Assembly: GCF_019320115.1 (NCBI RefSeq)
Contig: NC_089581.1
Span: 7,565,707-7,629,706, forward strand
Origin: Miscanthus floridulus
Lineage: Eukaryota; Streptophyta; Magnoliopsida; Poales; Poaceae
Length of the DNA stretch: 64,000 nucleotides
Direction of reading: 5' to 3'
The notes under the pieces are model-generated. The model was not told the origin of the DNA. It made no database searches and worked only from the letters and a program-made list of their open reading frames with translations. Each line of letters begins with the position of its first letter. Within the stretch, counting starts at the first letter, position 1. A program made the position numbers and the translations under genes. Below are positions 47,830 through 58,466 of this stretch, piece after piece.

Positions 47830-48756
47830 TTTTTGTTCAATTGCTGTGACCAGCCCATATGTAACTCCATATAGCTCCTAGAATCGCTGCGTTCTCAGCG
47901 CTCTGATTACTGTTACCCGTACGGCCATCCAATCGATGCACACGGCGTGTCCATGCTGCCTTCGCGTTGCCGGTCTTCCGGTGCTGCATTACCGGCGGAC
48001 GTCGATGTGCGCATACGCTCCTCCAGTCCGTATCCTCCGTGTGTTTGCCTCCACCGGCCCAGATCCTCTCCTCGCTGCTGCCTACGGGCCCCTCCCTCCT
48101 GCTCACCCAGACAGGCACGCCCGGCCCAGTGTCCGCGTGACGCCTGGATCTCGTGCGTGTGCATGCCTAATTTCCCTATCTCATGATTAATGGGCCCAGC
48201 TCTTCTGTGCCCCAGCCTATTCAGCCTCAGCGCCGTCGTCCAGCAGCCTGCGAAGCTCGCGTCTCCACGCGCCGTGCGGCCGCCTCGGCACTCGCGCTCG
48301 CAGCAGCGTCACCGCATCCGTCGACTTGGGCCTTTAATTCCTCCGCCTCCTTGCCTCGCTCATATGAAACTCCCGCGCGACGAGAGCGCTGCAGCTACTG
48401 TCTGGTTACTGTTCATGAATCAGACGCCTCCACGTGCGTGCGTGTGTCCGCGTCCTTTTGCTCTCTCCCGGTTCATTCAATGCCGCCGCCTAGGGCCTCT
48501 GGAAAAAAACAGCCTCGCAGTGCCTCGACGCCTCCGCTTCATCCTCTTCCCCTCCCCCAGCTCCCGTGGAAAGAAAAACACCTCGCCGCCTCCGCCTCCG
48601 CCTCCATCTCCCCACCGGCCGCCACGCCCCCAGATGCCGCACCTACCTGCCTCGCCGTTGGCTTCCTTCCTCAGATCCACTTCACCTCCTCCCGTTCCCC
48701 AGCTGGGTGCCTGGTGGGCATCTCGGAAGGAGGGAGCGGCTGAGCAAGGCAGAGGT

Positions 48757-48973
48757 GATGGGGAATTGGGGGGCGATGTGGTGGCTGGTGGCGGCGGCAC
48801 CTTGCCGGGGTTCTTGGGGAGGAAGAACCGGTACGCACACGTGGACGGCGTGCTCTTGCAGGAGTCGCAGGACGGCGGTGGCATCCGTGTTCACGGCAGA
48901 GGCAGCAGCTGCTGGAGATACGTCTTTTCCTGTTCCGTCTTCGCGTCCCTCGACCATGTCCTGCTCGGCTACG
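48757..48973 (+). pseudogene. polyol/monosaccharide transporter first-exon fragment
   Basis: The reading shows GRKNRYA, then an inserted-looking Gly/Ser segment, then RYVFSCSVFASLDHVLLGYG, ending at a good donor (TACG|GTGAGC). Polyol transporters of the major facilitator superfamily have a first membrane helix with the CSxFASLxxVLLGYD pattern followed by an intron near that point. The next exon (GVMSG-type) is not found downstream. It is therefore an isolated exon, consistent with capture by a transposon; a Helitron 3' end lies 2.9 kb downstream on the same strand. Confidence 0.5.
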
Positions 48974-50900
48974 GTGAGCAGATCTCCACTGGAAGTCTGG
49001 AATGGTGTTTCGTTCTTGATGCAAATTTGGTCTTACTCATTGAGCTAAGAATGACTGTAGCTTTCGCTTTCTTCGGTGGTTTATTTAAGCAAGCAAATAA
49101 AATATATAATGGTCTAATCTTAGATAAAAAAACGTATGTTATCTTGCTTAAAAAAGTCATTTAAAATATTTTTCGTAATCAATCTGTTAATGCCAGTCTT
49201 GACCGTACTGAAATTGCTCTGGAAATACTCTGGCAGAAATGTTTTCAAGTCTAGCATATGTAATGGGATGATGTCAAACTGTTCTGCAAATTCAGTTGGT
49301 GTCTCATTTACTTGGATGCTCTTCCTCATACTGATGAAACTGCTGAAATAAACTGCAAAATGTATAGTTTTGTGTCTTTGACATATTTTCACTGACACTG
49401 TTCTGTTCATGTCATCATGTGTTGGTGTGTCCAGACACAGAGGTGCAGCAAGAAGTGCCCTTCCCTCTATTAGATTTCAGGGCTCGCAACATTTACAGAT
49501 TTGGACATTTTTTAACTTTTATCGTCTGATATTTCAATTGCAGCTTTACAGAGCTGCTCCTTCTATAATTTACATGCATGCACCTTCTATAGCATAGAGT
49601 AAGTTATGTAGACAAGGTTTCTCTATCATTCTTATATGTCTCTCCACTCTCCAAATGGAATTTGATTGATGCTTCACAGGTGCTACCTTACGGTGCCATC
49701 ATGGCAAGATTTACCACGGCTTGCAGCTTTAAAGCCTGCAATTTTTTCATTTCCTCTTTCATGCATTTTGTTTGATTGACAAGGGAGTTGAATTATCGTA
49801 TGAATTGACTGCCTGCAACACCTTCATAATAAAAGGTCAGGCCTTCATCTCTGTAGGTGCACTCTTTGATTAGGTGTCTCCTCTATTTAAATAATATATA
49901 TGTGAATTTTTAATTTTAAGTAAATATTATGTTCGACTTTCGTGACTGCTGTATGGTGTTTATGCTAATTATTGGTAACATGAAACTCAAACCATTACAA
50001 TGGCGTCTTCGAGAAAAAACTACTGCCGTGCCTCAAAAGGTCACACCATATAGGAAAGGCTTTGTGTATATATATTTAACTACAATCTTATTTGAGACAG
50101 CAATAAGCATTTACCAATTCTCAATTAGTCCACTCTATGTACAGAGTAGTGTACTTTAAAAGAATAAGGTCAAACAGTTAGCACGGTTCTAATTTATTTA
50201 TTTCAGTCCACTGTTCTTACTATGAATCTTAACCTAACTATAGATATGTTTTAGTTTAACGAAATAAAATAGCACAAACGTACACATGATATGCTTTGAA
50301 TTACCTCACCGGCTTAGGTACATTGTTATCATCACCTATATGTCCAATCATTGAAGTGGTCTTCACAGCTTCATCAGTGGAATCAAAGGCATACCATTGT
50401 AGTTGTTGCTACTGACATCCTAGGTGGCCTTAAAGAGTTGGCAATTTCCATTTTGCCCTCTAATTTTGGTTCATCGTCACGTTCTCTTACTAATAGCTGC
50501 TTAAATGCCCATGTAAATGGGACCATAGTTTCACATAATGTTTCTTCGAATAATCTTATAGTGATTCTATAAATGATAGGATGGTATATTTGCATTGCTT
50601 ACATATTTTTAGGTTAGGTTGATTTAAATGATTGATGAACTACGATTACACACAGATAATGACATTATTGAGTTAACCTTGCATAACACAATGATTAATC
50701 TTTCCCATCAATAGGATCTGGGGATGCAATGAGCGGCCTAAAATCAGGCTCTAAATTTTATTTGTTGCATATATATTATTTAGCGTCCTAATACATCCAG
50801 ATGTTTTTCTTAGCAAAGGTTGCTCATCATTGCTATTTTATATGCAACACATTATTATGCCTTGCTTCGTGCAACCAACTAATTTGTATTACTAATGCAG
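48974..50900. other. non-coding or unrecognised sequence
   Basis: Mostly AT-rich intron-like DNA. A short frame at 50351-50572 (HTIVVVATDILGGLKELAIS) might be another captured exon but has no match I recognise. Confidence 0.3.
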
Positions 50901-51435
50901 GATGCAACAGGTGTTATGTTACTGCATAATCCAATAAATGGAAGATCAGGGGATTGGTTATTAGGTTCTCTGGTCTACCAAAAATTCTCAGAGTTGACCT
51001 TATCCTTCTTCATGAGGAGGTAACTATTCTTTCTCCGATCCTCTTTTGTTTAATGTAATTTCTGCTGTCTACATTATTTTTATTACAGGGAAACTCCATG
51101 CAAGGTCAGAGTTTAAAAAGAACTAGCTAATTATAAAAGTTGCTAACCTAATCCCACATCCAAACTTGGCCCCAAATAACCATCTGGCCCTGCTAAATAG
51201 CAAGGATGAGCGCTTGTGATAGGTATCTAGAATACTTACCTGAATTGATTTCGATCTAGGTTTCAGCTTAACAATAATCATCCAGTTCCTGAATGTCCAT
51301 TTATCTATTGCAGGGGCAAACTTGATGCTGCGAAGTTAAGTTTCATAAAGCAGTTGTCATTGATTATTGCTGTCATGTTAGATTTCATAGGAATATCATC
51401 ATCAAGTTTTAGCATTTTGCCTCCGTTTGTCCCAG
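50901..51435 (+). pseudogene. two phase-matched exons of an unidentified gene
   Basis: An exon at 50901-51019 (DATGVMLLHNPINGRSGDWL to SFFMRR) follows an AATGCAG acceptor and ends at GAG|GTAACT. A second at 51314-51435 (GKLDAAKLSFIKQLSLIIAV to ILPPFVPG) follows TTGCAG and ends at CAG|GTAATA. The phase (2 then 1) matches and both are free of stops. The product is unknown. They sit just upstream of the Helitron 3' end on its strand, as captured gene pieces often do. Confidence 0.4.
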
Positions 51436-51820
51436 GTAATACTCAGCCTTGCAGAGTTGCAGGCATTATCTGCGCCAAACAATGTGCTACCATATGTGGT
51501 AAATGTACACTAATGTGGCAGTTACTATCGTAGAATAACATTACATGTTCAATAGAGATTCAACCAAAATAGCCATCACATAAATATCATGTTTTTTACT
51601 CAGCTACTTATGGTGATTTTAATACCTGCAGCCTCTATATGGTTGTTTTTATGAGCTTATGCCATCTTCGGTTTTTGTGATTATTTTTAGCCTATGTCGG
51701 TAGAGGCAGCAGCTTGGTAACATTGGAAGTCATTTGGTTGATCTGACAGAACAAATTATATACTAATGGTCAGTGCAAACTAATTAACTAAGACATCGGC
51801 TCCTACAGACTGACACAATA

Positions 51821-51850
51821 CGGGCGCGGCGAAGCGCGCATGTCGTCTAG
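51821..51850 (+). mobile_element. Helitron 3' terminus
   Basis: A short hairpin (GCGCG-loop-CGCGC, 51824-51839) lies seven bases before CTAG at 51847-51850, followed by T. This matches the hairpin-plus-CTRR end of Helitrons inserted at AT. No helicase/Rep gene is seen, so it would be non-autonomous. The 5' TC end was not located. Confidence 0.7.
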
Positions 51851-51998
51851 TATTTATAAACAATCAACGTTACAGAATTTCTAGAGTAAAATATAATAAA
51901 ATACTAGATAAATCAATAAACAAGATTTCTAACTTTTAATCTATGGATGAAGCTTCAAAATTGTTTATTACAATCATACAAACTTTAAATTGGATGAT

Positions 51999-52083
51999 CT
52001 TTTTTCACTGTCCATCTACAATAATTATACATGCATGGTTCTTTTTTCATTGTCCATCTACAATAATTATATATGCATGGTTC
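51999..52083. repeat. 42 bp tandem duplication
   Basis: Two copies containing TGTCCATCTACAATAATTAT and ATGCATGGTTC. Confidence 0.85.
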
Positions 52084-52407
52084 TATGAAACATAGGAGTT
52101 GTAGTCCGGGTTCCATGAAATGGCGCATCCATTTTTGTGAACCATTCAAACAATGTTGGATGGAGAAATGACCAATACAAAATTTATAGATATTAATGAT
52201 TTCTTCAGCTTTGTAGTTGATAACTTTTCCATTTAAAATCATTTAGTATTCCAAAATTCTGTTTGAAGTTCTCATATTTTGAAATTCAAATATTGAATTG
52301 TTCAAACAAAGTCGGATGGAGAAATGACCAATACAAAAGTTGTAGATATCGATGAGTTCTACAACTTTGTTGTTGATGACTTTTTTATTTAAAATCATCT
52401 ACTATAC

Positions 52408-52950
52408 GTTGTTCACAAATGGATACATCTCTCACATAGTTATATGGCTAAGTGAAAGATCTATCTATTTGTAAAGAATGTAGTCTCACTTTATTAAAAT
52501 TGCTTGAAATTTTTATGCAGTGCTTATAGACCTAAAGTATGTTGTTGTGGCAATTTATAGATTTTGCTGACCAAATTTAGATATTATTACAATTATATTG
52601 TGGAATTACCATGCAATAATTGTAATAATATCTAAATTTGGTTAGAAAATTCTACAAACTTGCGTGAAAGCATGGTTTTGGTGTATGATCATTCCTTAAA
52701 AAAATTAATTCATTTTAGCAAAGCGTTACTGCATATTGTTCACAAATCTATACATCTCTCACATAGTTACATGGCTAAATGAGAGATGTATGTATTTATG
52801 AAGGATGTATATAGTTTCACTTTGTCAAATTTGTTTGAAATTTTTACGAAATGCTTACGAAACTAAAATATGTTGTTTTGTCAATTTGTAGATTTTTTCT
52901 GGTAAAATTCATTTATTATTAGAAATATATATCATTATGAGGGCATTAAA
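52408..52950. repeat. imperfect direct repeat of about 315 bp
   Basis: ACATCTCTCACATAGTTA occurs near 52424 and again near 52753, followed in both by related sequence (GGCTAA, GAAATTTTTA, TATGTTGTTTTGTCAATTT-like). AT-rich and non-coding; similar DNA is common in grass CACTA elements. Confidence 0.6.
52570..52642. repeat. 27 bp perfect inverted repeat (hairpin)
   Basis: Arms at 52570-52596 and 52616-52642 are exact reverse complements, beginning ACCAAATTTAGATATTATT, with a 19-base loop. Confidence 0.9.
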
Positions 52951-53159
52951 CTTATTTTATATTACTTAAAAACTATAATTAAGTTGTTGAGAAAGAATGT
53001 AAACTAAATTAATAAACATAATGAGGACACTACGAGCTCAAAACTTAATTAAAGCACCTAAATGATGTGCTTATATTAAATAGCCAAGGAAACTTATATT
53101 CTAAAATAAATAAGTCTTAATTCGGCCTTTAAAAAAAGGAACAACCAAACTAGGCCATT

Positions 53160-53622
53160 CGGCTCCTAAGCGTGTGGCCTGCTAAGGCCCGTTCAGCTCA
53201 GAGAAGCCCAATAAAGACATGAACTAGGGAAACCCTAATACCAAAACGATAGCAACCGTTGATCTCAATCTGATGGCCAGGATTCATCTGAACAAGAAAA
53301 ACACACATATATAAGCCAATGAAACCCTAGCGAGCTCCTCCTCAGTCCTCACACTCTTCCCTCCTCAGTCCTCACACTCTTCTCTTTCTCTCCCATCGGC
53401 CGCCACTTTCTTGCTTCTCGCACGCGGTGGTGGTGGCGGCGGGTGGCCCTAATGCGTGTGCGCTACGCGTAACAGGCAAGGTGGTCCTCCGGGATCTAGG
53501 GCGGTGGGCCCCACGGCGGCGAGGTGCGGGCACACGTGCGGGAGGTGGCCTTCTATTGCACAAAAGGCACATCAGACCGGTGTGTGCGACACAGGCTCGC
53601 GTGGGTGATCCGCACTTATGCG
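53160..53622 (+). promoter_or_regulatory. promoter and leader of a gene truncated by an LTR element
   Basis: The stretch holds GGCCCGTTCAGC, a TATATAAG TATA-like box (53308-53315) and AAACCCTAG (telo-box, near 53323). A CT-rich leader follows with a 22 bp direct repeat (CTCCTCAGTCCTCACACTCT), then GC-rich sequence. Telo-boxes beside a TATA and CT-rich leader are typical of plant translation-related genes. A short frame from 53427 is not recognised. Element A starts at 53623, so any gene body is displaced or lost. Confidence 0.45.
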
Positions 53623-55045
53623 TGTAAGGAAAATGGACCCTAGACCTATTTACTTTGGATTTTGGTGTTTGATGACCAACGCAACCAAATTAGACTAATA
53701 AATTTACAAGTGATTAATTTGTAGTTCAATAGGATGCAAGACGTGACTTGAACAAAGACGATGTGATGATCCGATGATCAACACCATAAGCAAGATCTCA
53801 GAAGCACAAGAGAAGACCCAAGATATCAAGCAAAGTCCAAGCACGAAGATAAAACCAAGCCAGACACAAGATCATGAAGAAACAAGCTCACAGAGGTGAT
53901 CAGATGCTGCACAGGACGCTACACCAGACGCTCCGATGCATAGGACGCTGCATAGAACGCTGCACTGGACGCTCCGATGCACACGACGCTGCACCGGACG
54001 CTCCAATCAAGAGACTTGGCAACAGCGGAGTCAATAGTAGCGACCGGACGCTGTACTGGATGCTCCGATACATAGGACGTTGCATAGGACGCTGAGTGCC
54101 AGAGTCCGGTCAACATCAGTAAGGTTCCAGAGAGCCATTTTCATGACCGAACACATTCAGACAGTGCTGACCGGATGCTGGTCAGAGTCCGATCAGTGGC
54201 AGAAAAGCTGGATTTCATCCCTAACGACTACTTTCTCAGTGTGGCTTATAAATAGATCCTCCAACCGGCCATATGAGGATGGTGGAGTTGAGGAAACATA
54301 TCTAGGGTGTTGATACACCATTTTAGTGATCTCCACTTGCATAGTGCTTAGTTTTTCATTAGGTGATTAGTGTAGGTGCTTCACAAAGTGTTTAGGTTGA
54401 TTAGACCACCGCTCATGCGCTTGCTCTAGGTTTAGGCCTAGTATTTAGTGAGGTTTGCATACCTCTTACCACTCGGTGCTTACACGCACAATTGTTGTAC
54501 ATCGGAGGGGCTTGTAGTCTTGTGAGATCATACCAACCGCGTTTGTGGTGTGGCCGCCATCGTATACCGGAGGGAATAAGGCCCACGACGTTTTGGCCGG
54601 AAGCTTGATAGTGAAGACGACGGGGAGCATCCGGAAGAGGCTTGCCAGAAGGCACGTCGGAGACCCACTTGCGTGTGGGGAAGGCCCGAGGCTATCCACG
54701 GAGTTACCCGACTAGGAGCTTGGCCCTTGCGAGGGATTCCTTGCGAGGGGCTCCAACAAGCACTAGGGGGAAGCTTGCACACTTCTCGATACCTCGGTAA
54801 AAATACCGGAGTCATCGATGAGTGTTTGCATATCTCTACCTTGCTCTTTAGCTTCCGCATTTATATTGATTACATTACTCCTTTTGCGGTAGAGATAGCA
54901 ACACATTAGTAAAACCATAGTTGCATATTTAGATAATTTATCTTTTGCATATGTTTTGCTAAGGATAGAAAAGGAGGCCATAGTTTAGAGTTAGAATTTT
55001 AAGTTGCCTAATTCACCCCCCTCTTAGGCGTCACGGTCCACTTCA
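53623..55045 (+). mobile_element. 5' LTR of Copia-type element A
   Basis: About 1.42 kb, from TGTAAGGAAAATGGACC to …GGTCCACTTCA, with short inverted ends. It contains repeated CCGGACGCT words and a CACCCCCCTC stretch near its end. Directly after it, TTGATATTAGAGTC resembles a mutated initiator-Met primer-binding site. The matching 3' LTR is outside the window. Confidence 0.75.
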
Positions 55046-55129
55046 ATTGATATTAGAGTCAGTTGGCTCATTTTAGATCTTTGGCTTGACCGTCGTTGAG
55101 CCAACGCTATTTAGAGTGGTTGGAATGGA

Positions 55130-56793
55130 TACCTAGACGGCACTAACTTCTCTTATTATAAATCTAGAATGGCTTGCTACCTTGAGGCGGTTGATTTGGG
55201 TGTTTGGAGAGTCACTCGTGATGGGATAAAACCCATTAAGAATCCCAAAAAATCCACAAAGAGTGATGAAAAAGAAATACATTTTAATGCTAGAGCTAAA
55301 AATTGCTTATTTGAATCATTTAGTATGGATGTGTTTAACCAAGTGTTCACTTTAAATATAGCACATGAAATTTGGTTAAAACTCTAAGAGCTCCATGACG
55401 GCACAAGTAATGTCTATAAGCAAAAACATTGTCTAGCTAAGCAAAATTATGATTCCTTTACAATGAATGATAATGAGCTTGTTCATGATATGTATTCTCA
55501 TTTGAATCTAATTATTAATGAGCTCCATTCTATAGGATTAACAAAGCTAGATGATGTGGACATCATGAGGAAGATCATCTCTATGCTACCACAAAAGAAA
55601 TATGTAAGCATCATCATCATCCTTCACAACATAGAGAACTTAAGCACCATGACTCTAGGCATAGTCATTGGTAAGATAGTGACATTTGAAATGTCACGTA
55701 AGATGGGTCAAGAAGAAGCCTCTTCATTGAGCAAAGGCAAAGCTCTCGCATGTAGCGAGAAAAAAAAGATAAAGGGCAAGTAATTTGAGACAAGCTCAAG
55801 CTCAAGCTCCTCAAGTGAAGATAAAGAAGATGAGGATGACGATGATGATGATGGTTCAAGTGATGATGATCAATCTTCTTCCTCCACTTTTGACCTTGAT
55901 GAAGAATCAATCAAACTTATCAACAAGGTGGAGAAGATGATCCAAAGGCTCAATGTCAAGGGTGTGCCCATCCAAATCCAAGATTTCATTTTCACTAATC
56001 AAAGAAATGAGCAAAGAAAGAAAGGATGCTATGGATATGGTGAGTTAAGACACTTTGTGGAAGTTTGTCCAAATAAGCCCACACCCAAGACAAAGAAGAA
56101 GGCATGCAAGAACCAAGTCCTTATATCAATAAGGTCATGAGACGATTCTTTAAGTGAAGAAGAACACCATCACAAGAGGCGAGGGCACAAGCACTCATCA
56201 TCAAGCTCTTCTCGTATGTGCCTTATGACACGAGGTAACGAAAGCTCATCCTCTAGTGAGAGTGATAGTGATGATAAAATGCCTTCTTATGATGAAATTG
56301 TGCAATAAAATCTTAATTATGCTAAAGTTTACACTAGTCAATAAAAGAAGCTCAAAAAATTAAAAGGGAAGCTAGATAGTTCACAAGAAGCATATAAAAC
56401 TTTGCTTGAACAATATGAGAACTTTGCTAATTTCAATGTTGAACTATCTACTAAAATTGAGCAACTTAAGGCTACTGCAACAACAAATGCATGCACAATT
56501 AATGATGAGCAACTTGTGAAGAAAAATAAAAAATTAAAAGAAAAGTTAGCTAGCTCACAAGATGCTTATAAAAGTTTGCTTGCTAAAATGGAAACCATGT
56601 GCAAATATTGTGATGAGCTAACTAACAAAGTTGCTAAGCTTGAAGCCATTAGTACCCCCACCAAGGCATCTAAAAAGAAAAGGTCTATCTTTAACATGTC
56701 TAAAAAGAATGCCTCTACTTCTTGTAATGATTTATATTTAGACTCATATTTGTGCAACCAAATTTGTGTTGAGAAAGTTGTTGTAGATATATG
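55130..56793 (+). pseudogene. gag remnant of element A
   Basis: Open stretches with stops between them encode a Copia gag: a capsid-like part (EIHFNARAKNCLFESFSMDV), a Ser/Asp-rich acidic region, a damaged zinc knuckle (CYGYGELRHFVEVC, with the second Cys replaced) and a coiled-coil part. It is cut at 56794 by element B. It is non-functional. Confidence 0.75.
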
Positions 56794-58413
56794 TGAAAGC
56801 ATCTAGGCCCCTAGTTGGGTTTTGGTGATTAATGACAATACGTGATTACTGTGACTAACATGTGTTTTACAGAAACAATTGAGTTAGGTCACGGTAATAG
56901 AGATCGATTGGGCAATCATGGTTGTCATGCCCCTACGATGGAAATCGTTTCGGTTTTCAAAGGATGAACGACAAGGTTAAGGATGGACTAGTTCTAAGTG
57001 TCGATTAGAGCTGGAGAGACACTTAGAGTAGTTTAGGACTTTATTTTTCCTTTGACCATACTATTAAGGGGTATGAATGGGTAGCTTGACCTAGGTGAGA
57101 CTAGTGAGTTAGGTGTGGTGCACACTTGTTAAAACTAGCACTAGGTAGCTCCACAACAGTCCTTTGATCCAATGGAGCAAACTTCATTCACATATGATCG
57201 AGAGTTGGAAGTGAATGGAGGGTTAAATACTGACTGGACGCTGGCTCCGGTGTGACCGGACGCTGGCTCAGAGTCTGGTCAGTTCATTTGACCAAGGTGA
57301 AATCATCTAGAAATGACCAGACGCTGCGAGGTCATGGCACCGGACGCTGAAGGCCAGTGTCCGGTCGACTCTAGTAAGGTACTAGAGAGGGAGAATCCTA
57401 ATCAGACGTGTCCGGTCAATGCTGACCGAACGCTGATCAGGTTCCGATTACTGACCGAACGCTGCTCAGTAAGTGACCGGACTCTAGAGGTCTAGCGTCC
57501 GGTCGACATCAGTAAGGTTTCAGTGTGGGGAAAACGTGATTGGACATGTCCGGTCAGTGTTGATCGGACGCTGCCAGCGTCCGGTCAACTCATAACCACT
57601 GGAGCTCAGGGTATACTGACCGGTGCGTCTAGTCAACATGACCGGAGTGTTCGATCACCCCGTAGAGGCACATAATGGTTCGTTTTTCAGCTGGTGTTAT
57701 AAATGCAACCTCAGCTCGTGTGTGGGGGTACTTTTGCTCATTCCAACAGCTGAGAAACATCTTAGAGAGTGCCAAGAAGAGTAAGGTCCTAGTGAGGTGA
57801 TTGAGATTTGAGAATCCCAAAGAGAGCCCTCATTAGTGAAGATCAAGAGTAGCAAAGTGTGCATCCACCTTCTCATTAGGCTTGTCGTGGTCAAGTGAGA
57901 GTTCGTGCTTGTTACTCTTGGTGATCACCATCACCTAGATGGCTTGGTGGTGATTGAGAGCTTGGTGATTATTCGGAGAGCTTGTGGATGACCCAAGCCA
58001 AGTTGTGAGCGGTTGTGAGTGATTCATCGCGATGGAGTGCCGAAGAATTAACCCGTAGAGAGCACTTGATCCTTACGTGGATCAAGGGGGAGCTACACCC
58101 TTGCGTAGGTGCTCCAACGAGAACTAGTGGGGAGTGGCGACTCTCTGATACCTCGGCAAAATATCACCACGTTCCTCCTTCTCTATTTACTTTGAGCATT
58201 TACTTTGTGCAATTCAATTCTTGCCTTTACATTCATAGAATTGCCATACTAGAGTAGGATTGGAACTTAGGTTGTAAGACTTTTGTGTGGTAGAACAATT
58301 AGAAACACTTTTTAGGCATAAGGGGTTAATTAGGCTAACCATAGGATTTAATTATTGCAAAGAAATTTAGAATTAGCCCAATTCCCCCCCTCTTGGGCAT
58401 CTTGATCCTTTCA
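56794..58413 (+). mobile_element. 5' LTR of Copia-type element B
   Basis: About 1.62 kb, from TGAAAGCATC to …GATCCTTTCA. It inserted into element A's gag. Many CCGGACGCT and GTCCGGTC words lie at 57230-57660. The element is likely of the SIRE/Maximus lineage from the long LTR and the extra coiled-coil region after gag, an inference. Confidence 0.85.
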
Positions 58414-58415
58414 AT

Positions 58416-58428
58416 TGGTATCAGAGCC
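58416..58428 (+). other. primer-binding site of element B
   Basis: TTGGTATCAGAGC, two bases after the LTR end, matches the initiator-methionine tRNA 3' end complement used by most plant Copia elements. Confidence 0.8.
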
Positions 58429-58466
58429 TCATGCTCACATTTTTAGGCTTAACCGCCTATAGCAAG

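Noticed and set aside
48190..49164. A 324-codon frame treated as a possible full gene
   Set aside because: Only the RYVFSCSVFASL part resembles a protein family, and a donor site ends it at 48973; the rest is intron or composition-driven.
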